The notes under the pieces: model-generated
Databases searched by the model: none
What the model saw: only the letters and a program-made list of their open reading frames with translations
What the model was told of the DNA's origin: nothing
Shown: piece by piece, positions 23,540 through 33,667 of the stretch
How the letters are laid out: every line of letters begins with the position of its first letter
Position numbering within the stretch: position 1 is the stretch's first letter
Translations under genes and position numbers: made by a program
Assembly: GCF_009905375.1 (NCBI RefSeq)
Contig: NC_133653.1
Span: 95,902,609-95,966,608, forward strand
Direction: 5' to 3'
Origin: Apium graveolens
Lineage: Eukaryota; Streptophyta; Magnoliopsida; Apiales; Apiaceae
Length of the DNA stretch: 64,000 nt

Positions 23540-24185
23540 TCCCTTTCTTTAGGAATTTTCTGGTATTTTTCAGGAATTTTCCCTTAATTTCTGGAATTTT
23601 CCCTGAATTCAGAAATTTTTCCTTAATTTTCAGGAATTTTCCCTTAATTCTGGGATTTTTCCTTGATTTTCTGGATTTTCCCCTGATTTTCTAGATTTTT
23701 TCCTTAATTTCCAGGAATTTTTCCTTAATTTTCTGGAAGTTTCCCTGAATTCTGAGATTTTTCCTTAATTTTTAGGAAATTTCCCCTTAATTCTGGGATT
23801 TTTCCTTAATTTTCAGGAATTTTCCCTTAATTCTAGGATTTTCCTTGATTTTCTGGATTTTTCCCTGATTTTCTGGATTTTTCCCTTAATTCTGGGATTT
23901 TTCCTTAATTTCCAGGAAATTTCCCTTAATTTTCTGGAATTTTCCCTGAATTTTGAGATTTTTCCTTAATTTTCAGGAATTTTCCCTTAATTCTGGGATT
24001 TTTCCTTAATTTTCAGGAATTTTCCCTTAATTCTGGGATTTTTCCTTGATTTTCTGGATTTTCCCTGATTTTCTGGATTTTTCCCTTAATTCGGGGATTT
24101 TTCCTTAATTTCCAGGAATTTTCCCTTAATTTTCTTGAATTTTTCCTTAATTCTGGGATTTTTCCTTAATTTTCTGCAATTTTTC
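23540..24185. repeat. ~20-bp minisatellite with 100/200-bp higher-order structure
   Basis: Degenerate units of about 20 bp (ttttccttaattttcagga, ttttcccttaattctggga and variants), pyrimidine-rich on the plus strand. The word aattctggga recurs at 23789, 23888, 23989 and (as aattcgggga) 24088, about 100 bp apart; the blocks at 23789 and 23989 are nearly identical, giving a ~200-bp higher-order period. It lies in the 3' untranslated part of the Tat-type element. Confidence 0.85.
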
Positions 24186-24204
24186 ACAAACTTTTTTTTT
24201 AAGT

Positions 24205-24870
24205 TTCAGCCCTTTTTCGACCAGGATCCTAGTCGAAAATTCGACCTGGATCCTAGTCGAATTTTGGGCCAGCCACTCAATCCTGGTCGAAGGATTTTGA
24301 CTAGGATCCACGACCTGGATTTCGACCAGGATCCTAGTCGAACCTTCGACCTGGATCTAGGTCAAAAATTTGTCCTTGTTTTGATTCCTGGTCGTAAGGT
24401 TTCGACTAGGATTCACGACCTGAATTTCGGCCAGGATCCTAGTCGAACCTTCGACCTGGATCTAGGTCGAAAATTTGTCCTTGTTTTGATTCCTGGTCGT
24501 AAGGTTTCGACTAGGATTCACGACCTGGATTTCGACCAGGATCCTAGTCGAACCTTCGACCTGGATCTAGGTCGAAAATTTGTCCTTGTTTTGATTCCTG
24601 GTCGTAAGGTTTCGACTAGGATTCACGACCTGGATTTCGACCAAGATCTTAGTCGAACCTTCGACCTAGATCTAGGTCGAAAATTTGTCCTTGTTTTGAT
24701 TTCTGGTCGTAAGGTTTCGACTAGGATTCACGACCTGGATTTCGACCAGGATCCTAGTCGAACCTTCGACCTGGATCTAGGTCAAAAATTTGTCCATGTT
24801 TTGATTCCTGGTCGTAAGGTTTCGACTAGGATTCTAGTCGAACCTTCGACCTGGATCTAGGTCAAAAATA
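24205..24870. repeat. 105-bp satellite-like tandem repeat
   Basis: The word ttgattyctggtcgtaagg recurs at 24381, 24486, 24591, 24696 and 24801, exactly 105 bp apart, with a diverged copy upstream at about 24276. Each unit contains near-palindromes (ttcgaccaggatcctagtcgaa and ttcgacctggatctaggtcgaa). Because 105 is a multiple of three, a 241-codon plus-strand ORF (24135-24860) with a 35-residue repeat appears; I treat it as an artefact, since it is antisense to the element. Confidence 0.93.
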
Positions 24871-24879
24871 CTGTCCTTT

Positions 24880-25330
24880 TCCTCGAAAAATATCGTGTTT
24901 GATTTGGGAATTCGACCTCAATCCTGGTCTTATTTGCCTGGATTTTGACCTCAATCCTAGTCTTTTTTACCCGTAATTTTCGGGTGTCTGTTCGAAAGAA
25001 TTCGAATAGAATTCACGACCTCAAATTCGACCTCAATCCTGGTCTTTATTGGGCTTCTTCTTTATTCAACTTGGAATGGGCCTTATTTGGGCCTTCTCTT
25101 TTTCCAAATCCTAATTGGATTTGGGCTTTGATTTGGGCTTGTATCCTTCCAAATCTTAATTGGACTTGGGCCTTTATTTTTCCAAATCCTGATTGGATTT
25201 GGGCCTTTTATCGGGCCTCTTCCTAATTATAATTGGACTTTAATATATTTAAATACCTCCTTTAGAATTCTCTAGAATTCTTGGAAATATTCTTGAATTT
25301 TTCTTCCCTGTTAATTTATTTCCTTTAGAA
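24880..25330. repeat. Diverged short repeats (gacctcaatcctggtct; ccaaatcctaattggatttgggc)
   Basis: Copies of tcgacctcaatcctggtctt occur near 24910, 24946 and 25027. The block tttccaaatcctaattggatttgggc recurs with changes near 25104, 25148 and 25178. This continues the repeat-rich 3' region of the Tat-type element; no gene. Confidence 0.65.
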
Positions 25331-25620
25331 TTTCTTGGAGTACTCTGGAACGTTCCACTTCGGGGTTTTCTTCTTTGGGCTTTTAAACTTACTGGGCTTT
25401 TTATCCCTTAAGACTATCGATTTGTGTTTAGCCTCAGCAGGCTTTTCTGATCGTTTTCTAGTAAACGTTCTATTCTTCATGAAACTTGTTTTCGTGGATG
25501 TCCTAGTCTTCACGAAATTTGTTCTCATGGACTCTTTAGCCTTCGCGGAACTTGTTCTCATGGACTCTTTAGTCTTCGCGGAACTTGTTCTCATCGGGCG
25601 CCTAATTTTTCAAGAATTCT
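25331..25620 (-). repeat. 33-bp tandem repeat and lysine/serine-rich open frame
   Basis: The word gttctcatggactcttta recurs at 25521, 25554 and (in part) 25587, a 33-bp period. In element sense this gives an 89-codon frame (25594-25325) with 11-residue repeats (MRTSSAKTKES) and a Lys-rich C-terminus. It has no recognised domain. It could be a remnant of a 3' ORF or a chance product of the repeat. Confidence 0.6.
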
Positions 25621-27576
25621 CAAGGAATTTCATAGGAGTTCCACCAGAAAATCTTTAGGAAGGTCTGGATCAACCCTACATGGGTTCCCGTCGGCTATGA
25701 GGCCTTCATGTGGCCTGGTCGGCCAATTCTGCTCTTTTTGGACGTTTGGCCCTTTTTCTAGTGAGCTTTATGTAATTGTTCTCGTGAACGTTCTACTCTT
25801 CACGAAACTTATTTTCCTCTGTGAAGGTTCTAGTCGGCCTAATCCTTCCTTGTGGAGGGCTAGGCGTCACTGACTCTTGGTAGCCGTGAGCGTCTTACTC
25901 TTCGTGAAACTTATTTCCCTCCGTAAGGGTTCTAGTCTTTACGAAACTTGTTTCCGTGGAAGTTCTTGTCTTCATTAGGAGCATCCCTTGGCTCTAGTTC
26001 ATGGTTTTCTTGGAACCTTCTCTTAGGGGCCATCCCTATTAGTTCCGGACGTCTGTAGACGTTCCTTTGAGGACATCCTAGTCGGCCTAACCCTCCATGC
26101 GGAGGAGTCAGCTTCAAGGACTCTTGGTCGGCCATAGAGATCAAACCCTTAAGGCCCTGGTCGGCCGTAACCTTAATGTCTAGAGCTTCTTGGCCCTTCG
26201 GGATCCTATTTCATGGAAGTTCTTGAACTTCAATATTCTCAATATCAATTCGTGGATTTGACTTCTCTCTTTTTTATTCGAGGGAGTGTCTTGTCGGGTG
26301 GGGACCTCATCCAAGGACCCTTTAGACGGTCAAAGATCTTCGTGGATGGCTACTCGGCCTCCTCTGGTTGGTCAAAGGGAAACATTTTTGCTTTCTTGGA
26401 CAACATGTCTTGATGGACCTCGAACATAAACTATCACGTTCGTGTTCTTGATGGGTCCTCATAATTCAAAGGAACCTTGTTAAAGCTGGCCTAACCCCTC
26501 TTCTCTTTCCATTGGTTAAGTTTGTTCCAATTAGGCGAACAGCTTCCTGAGGCGGGGATGTGTGGGGCTCATGCCTTGTATTTGGTACATCTATTCTTTT
26601 TAGAACTTTCAGTACTTCACAAATTAAAGGAGGAGCCTGGCTGGCTTAAGGGATCCCTTGGAGGCCGGTCTGGCGGAGCCCTTTCTAAGGGATCTCAAGT
26701 TGGTCAAAGGCTTTCTCTTGAGGCTGATCAGCCTTCTTTGGTAGGCTGGAGTTTGTAATGTGGACTCCAATTGACCATATACATTTCGTGAAGTTAGATT
26801 TCTAATATCTTTTTCTTATTAGGCCAACGCCTACTTCGCAGCTTCTTTCACTAGGAGTGCAAAATGAAGGAGTGAGCACATGGCCTTGGAGGCATTGATG
26901 AAGAAACTTGAGAGAAAGTTTCAGGCATGGGATTCTAGAGCTCTCTTAGCATTTATCGACAGTCGGAAGACTTATTCAAGATGATGGACACCCATGATGA
27001 TGCGTTAATATGTCCATTGGCTCTGTTCATAGCTCTTACCCGGATATGGTAAATTTACGGGGCTTTCCTAGTCTTTGGGTTGTTTCTGAGGTTGCCATTA
27101 TTGGCCAATCATCTGATTTTGGACTATAGATTGTCCTTCAGTGTTTAGGCCTTGCATGGCTTTGTTTGCCGTGTGTGGCTTTTATCTATTTGCGGTCCTT
27201 CATGGACTTGAACATCTTCAGTATGTAACCTAATTGTTCATCATGACTTGATTTCTGATCCTTCAGGATCTCCTGCATTTGTAGTTTGATTTCATATTCG
27301 TCTTTTATTTTCGGTACTTTGGTCCTTCGGGAATTTTATTCATTGGATGCTCGTACACTGGTCGACCTTATTCCTCCATTTACTTCTAAGTACCAGGAAC
27401 ATGTCTTTCATGTCCTGAACATATTAAACCTTCATCTTCGAAACGCGCCAGGTATGAGGCACTTTATTATTGCTCAGGGTTTCCGACTTGTAGGATCCTC
27501 GTCCTCATGTTTTCTTGACCTTAAACGGTCTTTCCCAGTTAGGGATTAACATTTCTTTCTCTTCAACTCCTGAAGC
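25621..27576 (-). other. 3' non-coding region of the Tat-type element
   Basis: No coding sequence recognised. The word tcggcc occurs about six times between 25690 and 26360. Diverged ~100-bp repeats built on cttcacgaaacttattt...gttctagtc occur near 25790 and 25890, with related blocks near 26085. The plus-strand ORFs at 26213, 26522 and 27286 are antisense and lack homology that I can see. Confidence 0.55.
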
Positions 27577-27577
27577 C

Positions 27578-28192
27578 TCAATCTTTCTTAAGATCAATCT
27601 TTCTTAAGATCAAGCCTCTTTGGTAAAAGAACCTTTCTTTAACCCTTTTATTAAAATAGAGGGAGGCTCTTCGTTGATGCTCTGTATTATCAAATTGTTT
27701 CCCATTATCCATGACAAGAATGCGTGGGATTCCATATCGGCACATGATATTTTTCCACAAGAATTGCGCAACCTGTTCGGTTGTGATTTTGGCCAAAGGC
27801 TTGGCTTCAATCCACTTAGTAAAATGATCAATGGCTACAATCAGGAACTTCCTTTATACCATGGACATGGGGAAAGGCCCAAGTTTATCCATTCCCCACA
27901 TAGCAAAGGGGATGGGTGAGTTGATGGAGGTCAGCATCTCGGGGGGTTGTCTAACGACAGGTGCATACTTCTGACAGCGGTCACACTTGTTCACATACTC
28001 TTTGGCATCAGCCATTATTTCTGGCCAATAGAAGCCTAAACGGGTTATCTTGTGAGCTAGTGCTCTGCCCCCCAAGTGTTGCCCGCATATACCTTCATGC
28101 ACTTCTTTAAGAGCCAAGTGTGCCTCATCGGGCCTGAGACATCTTAAGTAAGGAACTACATAAGATCTTTTATACAAAATCCCATCTATCAA
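27578..28192 (-). pseudogene. Truncated integrase of the Tat-type element
   Basis: The frame from 28192 holds the zinc-binding region (EVHEGICGQHLGGRAL...KCDRCQKYAP) and the first catalytic Asp (MWGMDKLGPFPM). After a frameshift near 27830 the second Asp block appears (CRYGIPRILVMDNGKQFDN). The following residues no longer resemble integrase, so the catalytic Glu and C-terminal domain are missing. Non-functional. Confidence 0.82.
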
Positions 28193-28195
28193 GGA

Positions 28196-28763
28196 TTATC
28201 TTAGTGCTCGAACAGCCAACTTCCGTGCTTCAGTAGCATTATTTGGCAACCAATCGGTTTGAATATGGGTCTTAATGTGATCTATCCATGACGTCCCCAG
28301 ACCTATAGGAGCTACAAGGTTAACATCAGTGCTCCGTATCTTCAGAATGCGGAAGTATACACTTCCTGAACTTTCCTCTATCTCAGATGAAGCAAACTTT
28401 GATAATGCATCTGCCTTATCATTTTCCTCCCTTGGAATGTGCTCAACATGGCATTCATCGAATTGGGTCATCACAACCCTTACTAGGCGGACATACTTAG
28501 CCATCGTATCATCCCTTGCCTCAAACTCTCCCTTCACTTGGGATATGAACAACTTCGAGTCTCCACAGACCTTCAAGTTCTTGACTCTCATTGTCCCTGC
28601 TAGGCCGAGGCCAGCTATCAGAGCTTCATATCCTGCCTCATTGTTTATAGTCAGGAAATCTAACTTCATTGCATACTCAGTTAAGAACCCATCAGGGCTT
28701 TATAAAACCAAACCTGCTCCACTTGAATTTGTTTTTGATTGCTCCATCAAAATAGAGGACCCA
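28196..28763 (-). pseudogene. Archaeal-type RNase H domain of the Tat-type element
   Basis: The domain starts with WVLYFDGA (about 28763) and continues after a frameshift as NNEAGYEALIAGLGLA, LKVCGDSKLFISQVKGEFEA and HIPREENDKADALSKFAS. These are the D, E, D, D blocks of an RNase HI of the kind acquired by Tat-lineage elements in addition to the native one. A stop and frameshift lie between 28670 and 28725. The tail to 28196 leads to the integrase. Residues E11, D37 and D86 of the 28669 frame are the likely metal ligands. Confidence 0.85.
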
Positions 28764-29270
28764 ATATTCCTTCTCCTTATCATCCTTTTCTTTGTCTCCC
28801 TTATCAACCTCCTTATTTTGAGGTATATTATCTTCCTGCTCCCCGACTTCTTGGTTGGGTATGGTACATTCCACCACGAAGTCAGCCAATGCCTGGGCTT
28901 TTATTGCCGTTCGTGGCTTATACTTGATGTCGAATTCTCCCAGCTCTATTGCCCACTTGATCAACCTCCCACTAGCCTTGGGACTGTGAATGATACTTCT
29001 CAGGGGTTGGTTTGTTAGCACCTCAATCTTATGAACCTGGAAGTAAGGACGTAACTTTCTTCAAGCCATTACCAAGGCTAAAGCTAACTTCTCAATAGTT
29101 GAATAATTCAACTCTGTTCCATGCAGAATTTTGCTGACATAGTATACGGGTTTCTGGATTTTCAGTTCCTCCTTAACCAATATAGCGCTCAAGGCACTCT
29201 CTGAAACGGCCAAGTACAAGTACAAGACTTCATTCAAAGCTGGCTTGGCCAACAACGGGGCCCGGGCCAT
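28764..29270 (-). pseudogene. Native RNase H (decayed) and connection region
   Basis: In the frame ending at 29061 the native RNase H begins LYLYLAVSESALSAILVKEE, where active gypsy enzymes carry an Asp (the ...T-D-A-S block); the catalytic residue is absent, as is usual in elements that have gained the second RNase H. YYVSKILHGTELNYSTIEKLALALV follows, then after a stop VLTNQPLRSIIHSPKASGRLIKWAIELGEFDIKYKPRTAIKAQALADFVVEC (29021-28870). An acidic/lysine-rich linker joins it to the archaeal-type domain. Confidence 0.8.
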
Positions 29271-29808
29271 ATATTTCTTTAATTCCTCGAATGCCTTCTG
29301 GCTTTCCTCACTCCATACAAAATCCTTAACCTTCTTTAAGGACTTGAAGAACGACAAACACTTGTCTCCAGACTTGGAGATGAATCGTCCCAACGCAGTA
29401 ACCCTTCCAGAGAGCTTTTGAATATCTTTGATAGTTTTTGGTGGCTTCATGTCCAGGATTGCCTTTATTTTATCGGGATTGGCCTCGATTCCTCTCTTGG
29501 AGACCATCAATCCCAAAAACTTTCCAGACCCTACTCCGAAAGCACACTTCGTCGGATTTAACATCATCTTATGATATCTCAGGGCCTCAAAAGCTTCCCT
29601 TAAATGGGTTATATAGTCAGTCTTCACTAGACTCTTGACTAACATGTCATTAACATAAACTTCCATGGTCTTGCCAATAAGATCCTTAAAAATTTTATTT
29701 ACCAACCTTTGATAGGTGGCTCCTGCATTCTTGAGACCAAATGCCATAACAAGATAACAATAAACACCAAAGTCAGTGATGAATGATACCTTTGGGATGT
29801 CATCCTTG
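29271..29808 (-). pseudogene. Reverse transcriptase of the Tat-type element, N-terminus deleted
   Basis: RT resumes at KDDIPKVSFITDFGVYCYLVMAFGLKNAGATYQRLV and reaches MEVYVNDMLVKS, where YVDD has become YVND (codon at 29649-29651). Upstream, the text jumps at about 29808 from the linker (TTADMPGI) straight to KDDIPK; in relatives roughly 90-110 residues, including the first catalytic Asp, lie between. The downstream thumb/connection (PTKCAFGVGSGKFLGLMVSKRGIEANPDKI) is well kept. Confidence 0.85.
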
Positions 29809-30135
29809 TGCTATGCCTGGCATATCAGCTGTTGTGCAAGCAAACACTTCACTATTTTCTTGCAAAAATTTCATCAACTTCCCTCTAAGGGGCTCCTCTA
29901 GTGTGGCTCCAACGAAAGTCACCTTCTCAGGATCCTCAGGAGCTAAAGGAATCAAAACCAAGTCTTCTGCTGGCTTCCCCCTTTTCTCATCATTATCTCG
30001 AATATCCAGATCTTCAATAGGCAGAACCTACCCCCCAACTCTATCTGCCCTCAGTGAGGCCATATAGCAACTTCTAGCCATTTTTTGATCACTTCTAGCC
30101 ATTTTTTGATCTCCTCTCTCTTCTCCAATCCCATC
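29809..30135 (-). pseudogene. Protease-RT linker of the Tat-type element
   Basis: The minus strand encodes LRADRVGG, LDIRDNDEKRGKPAEDLVLIPL and EDPEKVTFVGATLEEPLRGKLMKFLQENSEVFACTTADMPGI, the usual linker before RT. Stops lie at both ends. A 23-bp piece (gatcacttctagccattttttgat) is tandemly repeated near 30065-30112. Confidence 0.7.
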
Positions 30136-31449
30136 TCAGGTGGGAAACTTCATAACTGAATGGTAGGAAGAAGGGACTGCCTTGAAGGCATGTATCCCTG
30201 TTCTTCCCATGATAGCGTTGTAAGCCCAACTAGCCTTCACTACCATAAAGTCCAACATCTGTGTTGCTTGCCTTGGTTCCTGACCTATGGTTGTTGGCAA
30301 CTTGATTATCCCTTCCACGGGGCACTCTACTCCAGCAAATCCATATATCGGCATATCGGTCGGGGTTAATTGTAAATCATTATAACCCATCCTTAAAAAG
30401 GGGTCATGGAGCAAGACCTCCACTGAAGCACCATTATCTACGAGAACCCTCTTCACCGGGCTGTTTCCTATTATCAGTGTTATGACCCGCGGGTCGTCAT
30501 GAGGAAATTTCACACCCTCTAGATCAGAATCATCAAAAGTCATTGTTACTCCTATCCTGGCCCTCTTCGGGGCTTCTCCAACAATATGCATAACCTCTCT
30601 AGTATATGCTTTCCTGGAGTTCTTGGATAACCCAGCAGCAGTTGGTCCACCAAAAATTGTGTTTATCACAGGCCCTCGGGGTCGTGGTCCTCCGAAGATT
30701 GCATTTATCACCGGTCCCCTAGGCTGGGGATTCCGCCCCTGATCATCTTGGTCCATCCTGCGATCTTCAAAGTTCTTTCTTCCATTGTTATTTCTATCCC
30801 CTTCATCTCCAGTGTACTTGTTCAACCTCTCTTTTCTAATAAGGAACTCAATTTCATCTTTAAGTTGCCTACACTCATCGGTGTCATGACCAACATCCTT
30901 GTGAAATCTACAATACTTGCTCTTATCTAACTTGGCAGGGTCGGCCTTCAAGGGCTTAGGCCAGCGAATATCTCGATCTATCTCGATTTCCATTAAAATT
31001 TGGCTCCTTGGAGCATTCAGCTTAGCATACTCAGTAAATTTTTGTCCAGATCCTCCTCTCTTGGGAGTTGAGTCAGGATTTTCCTCAGTTCTAGGATACT
31101 TGTCCTTAGCAATATATTCCAGATCAGTTTTCCGCTTCTTTCCTCCTATGGGCTCGTTGCTCACGACTGTCTTCCTCAAACTCTCTTCCACCTTGATATA
31201 CTTCCCTGCCCTATCCTGGAGCTGCAACATGCTTTCAGGGGGGCGTTTGGCCAAAGATATCTTTAAAAACTCATCCCTAGTTCCATGTTGCAGTGCTATC
31301 ATGGCTACCTTGTCATCAAGGTCTAGGACTTTTAAAGCTTCCTTCGTGAAATGATTCAGGTAGTCTCTTAAGGATTCCTTCGCCCCCTGCACAATGTTCA
31401 TGAGGGATGCCGAACTTTTCTCATGCACTCTCCCACTGATGAATTGCAT
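30136..31449 (-). pseudogene. Gag C-terminal part and protease of the Tat-type element
   Basis: A 437-codon frame. It contains the second half of the gag core (MNIVQGAKESLRDYLNHFTKEALKV, ALQHGTRDEFLKISLAKRPPESM), a zinc-finger-like block (YCRFHKDVGHDTDECRQLKDEI), a duplicated 14-residue unit ending GPVIN-A/T-IFGGP, and a retropepsin-like site RVLVDNGASVEVLL with the Asp in D-N-G-A-S. It ends with AYNAIMGRTGIHAFKAVPSSYH, a conserved end of protease. It is offset by one frame from the N-terminal gag. Confidence 0.85.
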
Positions 31450-31463
31450 AATAAAAGCCTGAC

Positions 31464-32006
31464 TTAATTCTCTGAAGGACCTAATAGAGTTCGGGGCAAA
31501 CGATTATACCATCTTTGAGCCATACCCGACAAGGTTTGAGGAAAGGCCCGACACTTAATAACGTCATTCACGGGCTGCAGCAACAGTGCATTAGAGAATG
31601 TCCAGACATGATTAGCGGGATCTCCCATGCCATCATAAGCTTTGATAGTGGGCATCTTTAACTTTCTTGAGATATGGGCATTCATTATCTCTTCAGTGAA
31701 TGGCGGAGTAGGATCATCAGGATCTCCAAGGGGAAGAAGATTGTTTGGATCAACCCTTGGGAAAACAACCCTTCTCTGTATTGGACCATCCAGGTCTATG
31801 ATAGGAGGAGGATTCCTCCCCCTTGGGGGTAATGGGGGTCTGGTGTTCTGGTGTGACTCCAAGTCGCGCTTCAGCTTTTGAATCTCAGCCTCATGAGCCC
31901 TGATCCTTTCCTGCACTTCTTGGGAATTCGTCCCTTGGGTGCTCCTAGGACGTTGGCGACCATCATCCATTGGCTCTTTGTCAGTATGCCTCCTTCTTGG
32001 GGCCAC
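31464..32006 (-). pseudogene. Gag N-terminal part of the Tat-type element
   Basis: A 180-codon frame starting MAPRRRHTDKEP. Residues 30-50 look coiled-coil-like (QERIRAHEAEIQKLKRDLE), followed by Pro-rich sequence and the start of the gag domain (PPFTEEIMNAHISRKLKMPTIKAYDGMGDPANHVWTF, FPQTLSGMAQRWYNRLP). A frameshift near 31460 separates it from the C-terminal part. Confidence 0.85.
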
Positions 32007-32349
32007 TCCATCATCTTGTATATAGGGGGGTGATCACCCTCGTGCTTCACTCCGCCCAGCATGTCCGCTTCCTCCAACCTCGGGGTAAAGGGGCATCCCA
32101 TATGGGGGGTTAGTAGTCAAAATAGGTGCATGTAGTTGTTGAACTTGGGGATTCGTAGCTTGAATAGCGGAGGGAATTGTCCCTTATGGCTGAGGTTCAG
32201 TTGCCCCTATATGGGCTTCTCCTTGCATGGTTGCATAAGTTGAATGAGGAGGTACCTCCACAGTTGAAGAAATCACTTGGGTTGTCCCCGTTGGTGTTCC
32301 TCCTTCAAGGGCTCTAACAGTTCTCCGTGTTTTCGCCATGGTTGTTGTT
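32007..32349 (-). other. 5' leader of the Tat-type element
   Basis: Between primer site and gag. Its part 32201-32349 is duplicated at the chimeric end (22584-22732). Minus-strand ORF 32184-32474 runs across the leader into the LTR and is not considered a gene. Confidence 0.65.
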
Positions 32350-32355
32350 GTGTTT

Positions 32356-32374
32356 TCCCACAGACGGCGCCAAA
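32356..32374 (-). other. Primer binding site of the Tat-type element
   Basis: The minus strand reads TTTGGCGCCGTCTGTGGGA directly after the LTR. The copy at the chimeric end (about 22739-22757) is mutated to TTTGGCACCGTC. Confidence 0.8.
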
Positions 32375-32978
32375 TGTTATGGATCAAAAACCAGGGTATA
32401 TGATTGTTGTATTTATTACTAAGGAACGTGAGCTTCGAGGCTCGATTTGACTGCTCTTGTGTTTCGTGACTCAATCTGCCTTAACAAGATGCCTACGTAC
32501 CTTGCCGATTTCCAAGGATCAAGTCAAAAAAATAGTTCTTGGTGATACTTGCCCTCGGGGCTATGGCGGCGAGGGCTCACCAAGGACGTAGTGACTTTCA
32601 TGCCCTCCAAGGACTAAGTCTAAAATATCATTCTAATTGGTGGGGTGAGGCCCCTTATATAGATGTTGGGAGTCCTTGAATTGGACTTGAGTTAGGAGAC
32701 TTGGTGGGCAAGTCTCAGAATTAGAATGGACTTTGGAGTCCTAAGTGGTAGGAAACTGATTCCTTATCCTATTAGGTCCCTTGGAGGCTAATCTACTAGG
32801 ATTTATGTCCTTATTGGGACTCTTCTTAATAGCTGATTTTTTCCTTATTAATTAATTACGAAATTAATTAATAATCAGGGTTTTGGGTCTTTTCAAACGG
32901 AGCTTCATTGTCATCCCAATGTCAATACAATTAATGCGATATTAATTATGCAATCAGGGTTTATTTTATTCCCTATCA
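32375..32978 (-). repeat. 5' LTR of the Tat-type element
   Basis: 604 bp, tgttatgg...ccctatca. A TATA box on the minus strand (CTATATAAGG) lies at about 32653-32662. Followed by the target duplication actat at 32979-32983. Confidence 0.93.
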
Positions 32979-32983
32979 ACTAT

Positions 32984-33662
32984 AACATCAAATCAACATT
33001 TGAGCATGTCCATGCATTTCATAGTCTAACTCAAACAAGAGGCCAATAATATCACTCCAAAAATAGGAGGGTTAAATCCTTTCTAGATCATTCATATTTC
33101 TCATATGATTCATAATATACCCAATATACACTTTTATCATCACTCGGTCAAAGGTAACTTTTAATGCAACCAAAGTATATTAATTCTCATATAGAAATAT
33201 AATGATTTCAAGTCTAAGGACCAATACATCATTATCACTGTGAGAATTACTTATGACACAACAGACATGTAGAATCTCATATTGGGTCTTCCAGCACCAT
33301 GTATATAATACATGTGCCTGTGTTTTGACTTTAGTATCACTATACCTATGATCAATGAGAAGTGATCATCAGTCAACATACACACTAGTCTTAATGCATT
33401 ATTATTGTCCCTTAATAATAATACTCGACTAGGAATCTTTAGGAATATCGATACTATTCTCATAATCTCATTTCTAAGTCACGTACTTAGAGATATAAAA
33501 TTACATATCATATTCCAAGGACATTTATTAATCTAACATCTTATCGCAGAAAATAAAGATATAATAAATTACTAAAGAATAATCCATATAATCAGAATTA
33601 ATAATCAAAATATTTCATAATATAAACATAATAGTGTTGTCTCTAGGACACAAACACTAACA
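32984..33662 (-). repeat. 5' LTR of the copia element, part 2
   Basis: Continues the LTR interrupted at 22551: aacatcaaatcaacatttgagc... to ...cacaaacactaaca, colinear with 15722-16389. Followed by tatta (33663-33667) and Athila gag. Confidence 0.93.
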
Positions 33663-33667
33663 TATTA

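Larger units (their letters stand above)
22552..32978 (-). mobile_element. Tat/Ogre-type Ty3/gypsy element in the copia LTR
   Basis: Minus-strand element flanked by actat (22547-22551 and 32979-32983). Order on the minus strand: LTR (32978-32375), primer site, gag-protease, RT, decayed native RNase H, archaeal-type RNase H, truncated integrase, a ~4.2-kb repeat-rich 3' region, polypurine tract, LTR (23362-22758), then an extra leader and LTR tip (22757-22552). The second RNase H and the repeat-rich 3' region mark the Tat lineage. RT and integrase deletions make it non-autonomous. The two LTRs differ at about 20 of 605 sites by eye. Confidence 0.88.
13127..33662 (-). mobile_element. Ty1/copia element between Athila gag and pol (span includes nested insertions)
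   Basis: Minus-strand element with LTRs of 1548 and 1547 bp once nested insertions are removed: 13127-16389 minus a solo LTR and its duplication, and 21684-22551 plus 32984-33662. Internal order on the minus strand is primer site, long leader, gag, pol (protease, integrase, RT, residual RNase H), purine tract. The lineage within copia is not settled; the gag start MRSVLEKDKLTGINFLDWQ and the D,D35E integrase are typical of plant copia. Frameshifts and an RNase H deletion make it non-autonomous. Confidence 0.9.

Noticed and set aside
24135..24860. 241-codon plus-strand ORF with a 35-residue repeat
   Set aside because: It is a by-product of the 105-bp tandem repeat, whose length is a multiple of three, and lies antisense in the 3' region of the Tat element.
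23540..24870. CRISPR-like array
   Set aside because: Units are contiguous and diverged without unique spacers, and the setting is a plant retrotransposon.
26213..27549. Plus-strand ORFs as possible host gene exons
   Set aside because: No recognisable domain or splice-supported structure; the interval is bounded by Tat integrase and 3' repeats.
28329..29018. 229-codon plus-strand ORF
   Set aside because: It is the antisense shadow of the Tat RNase H region, which has clear motifs on the minus strand.
30748..31354. Plus-strand ORFs over Tat gag
   Set aside because: Antisense shadows of gag-protease.
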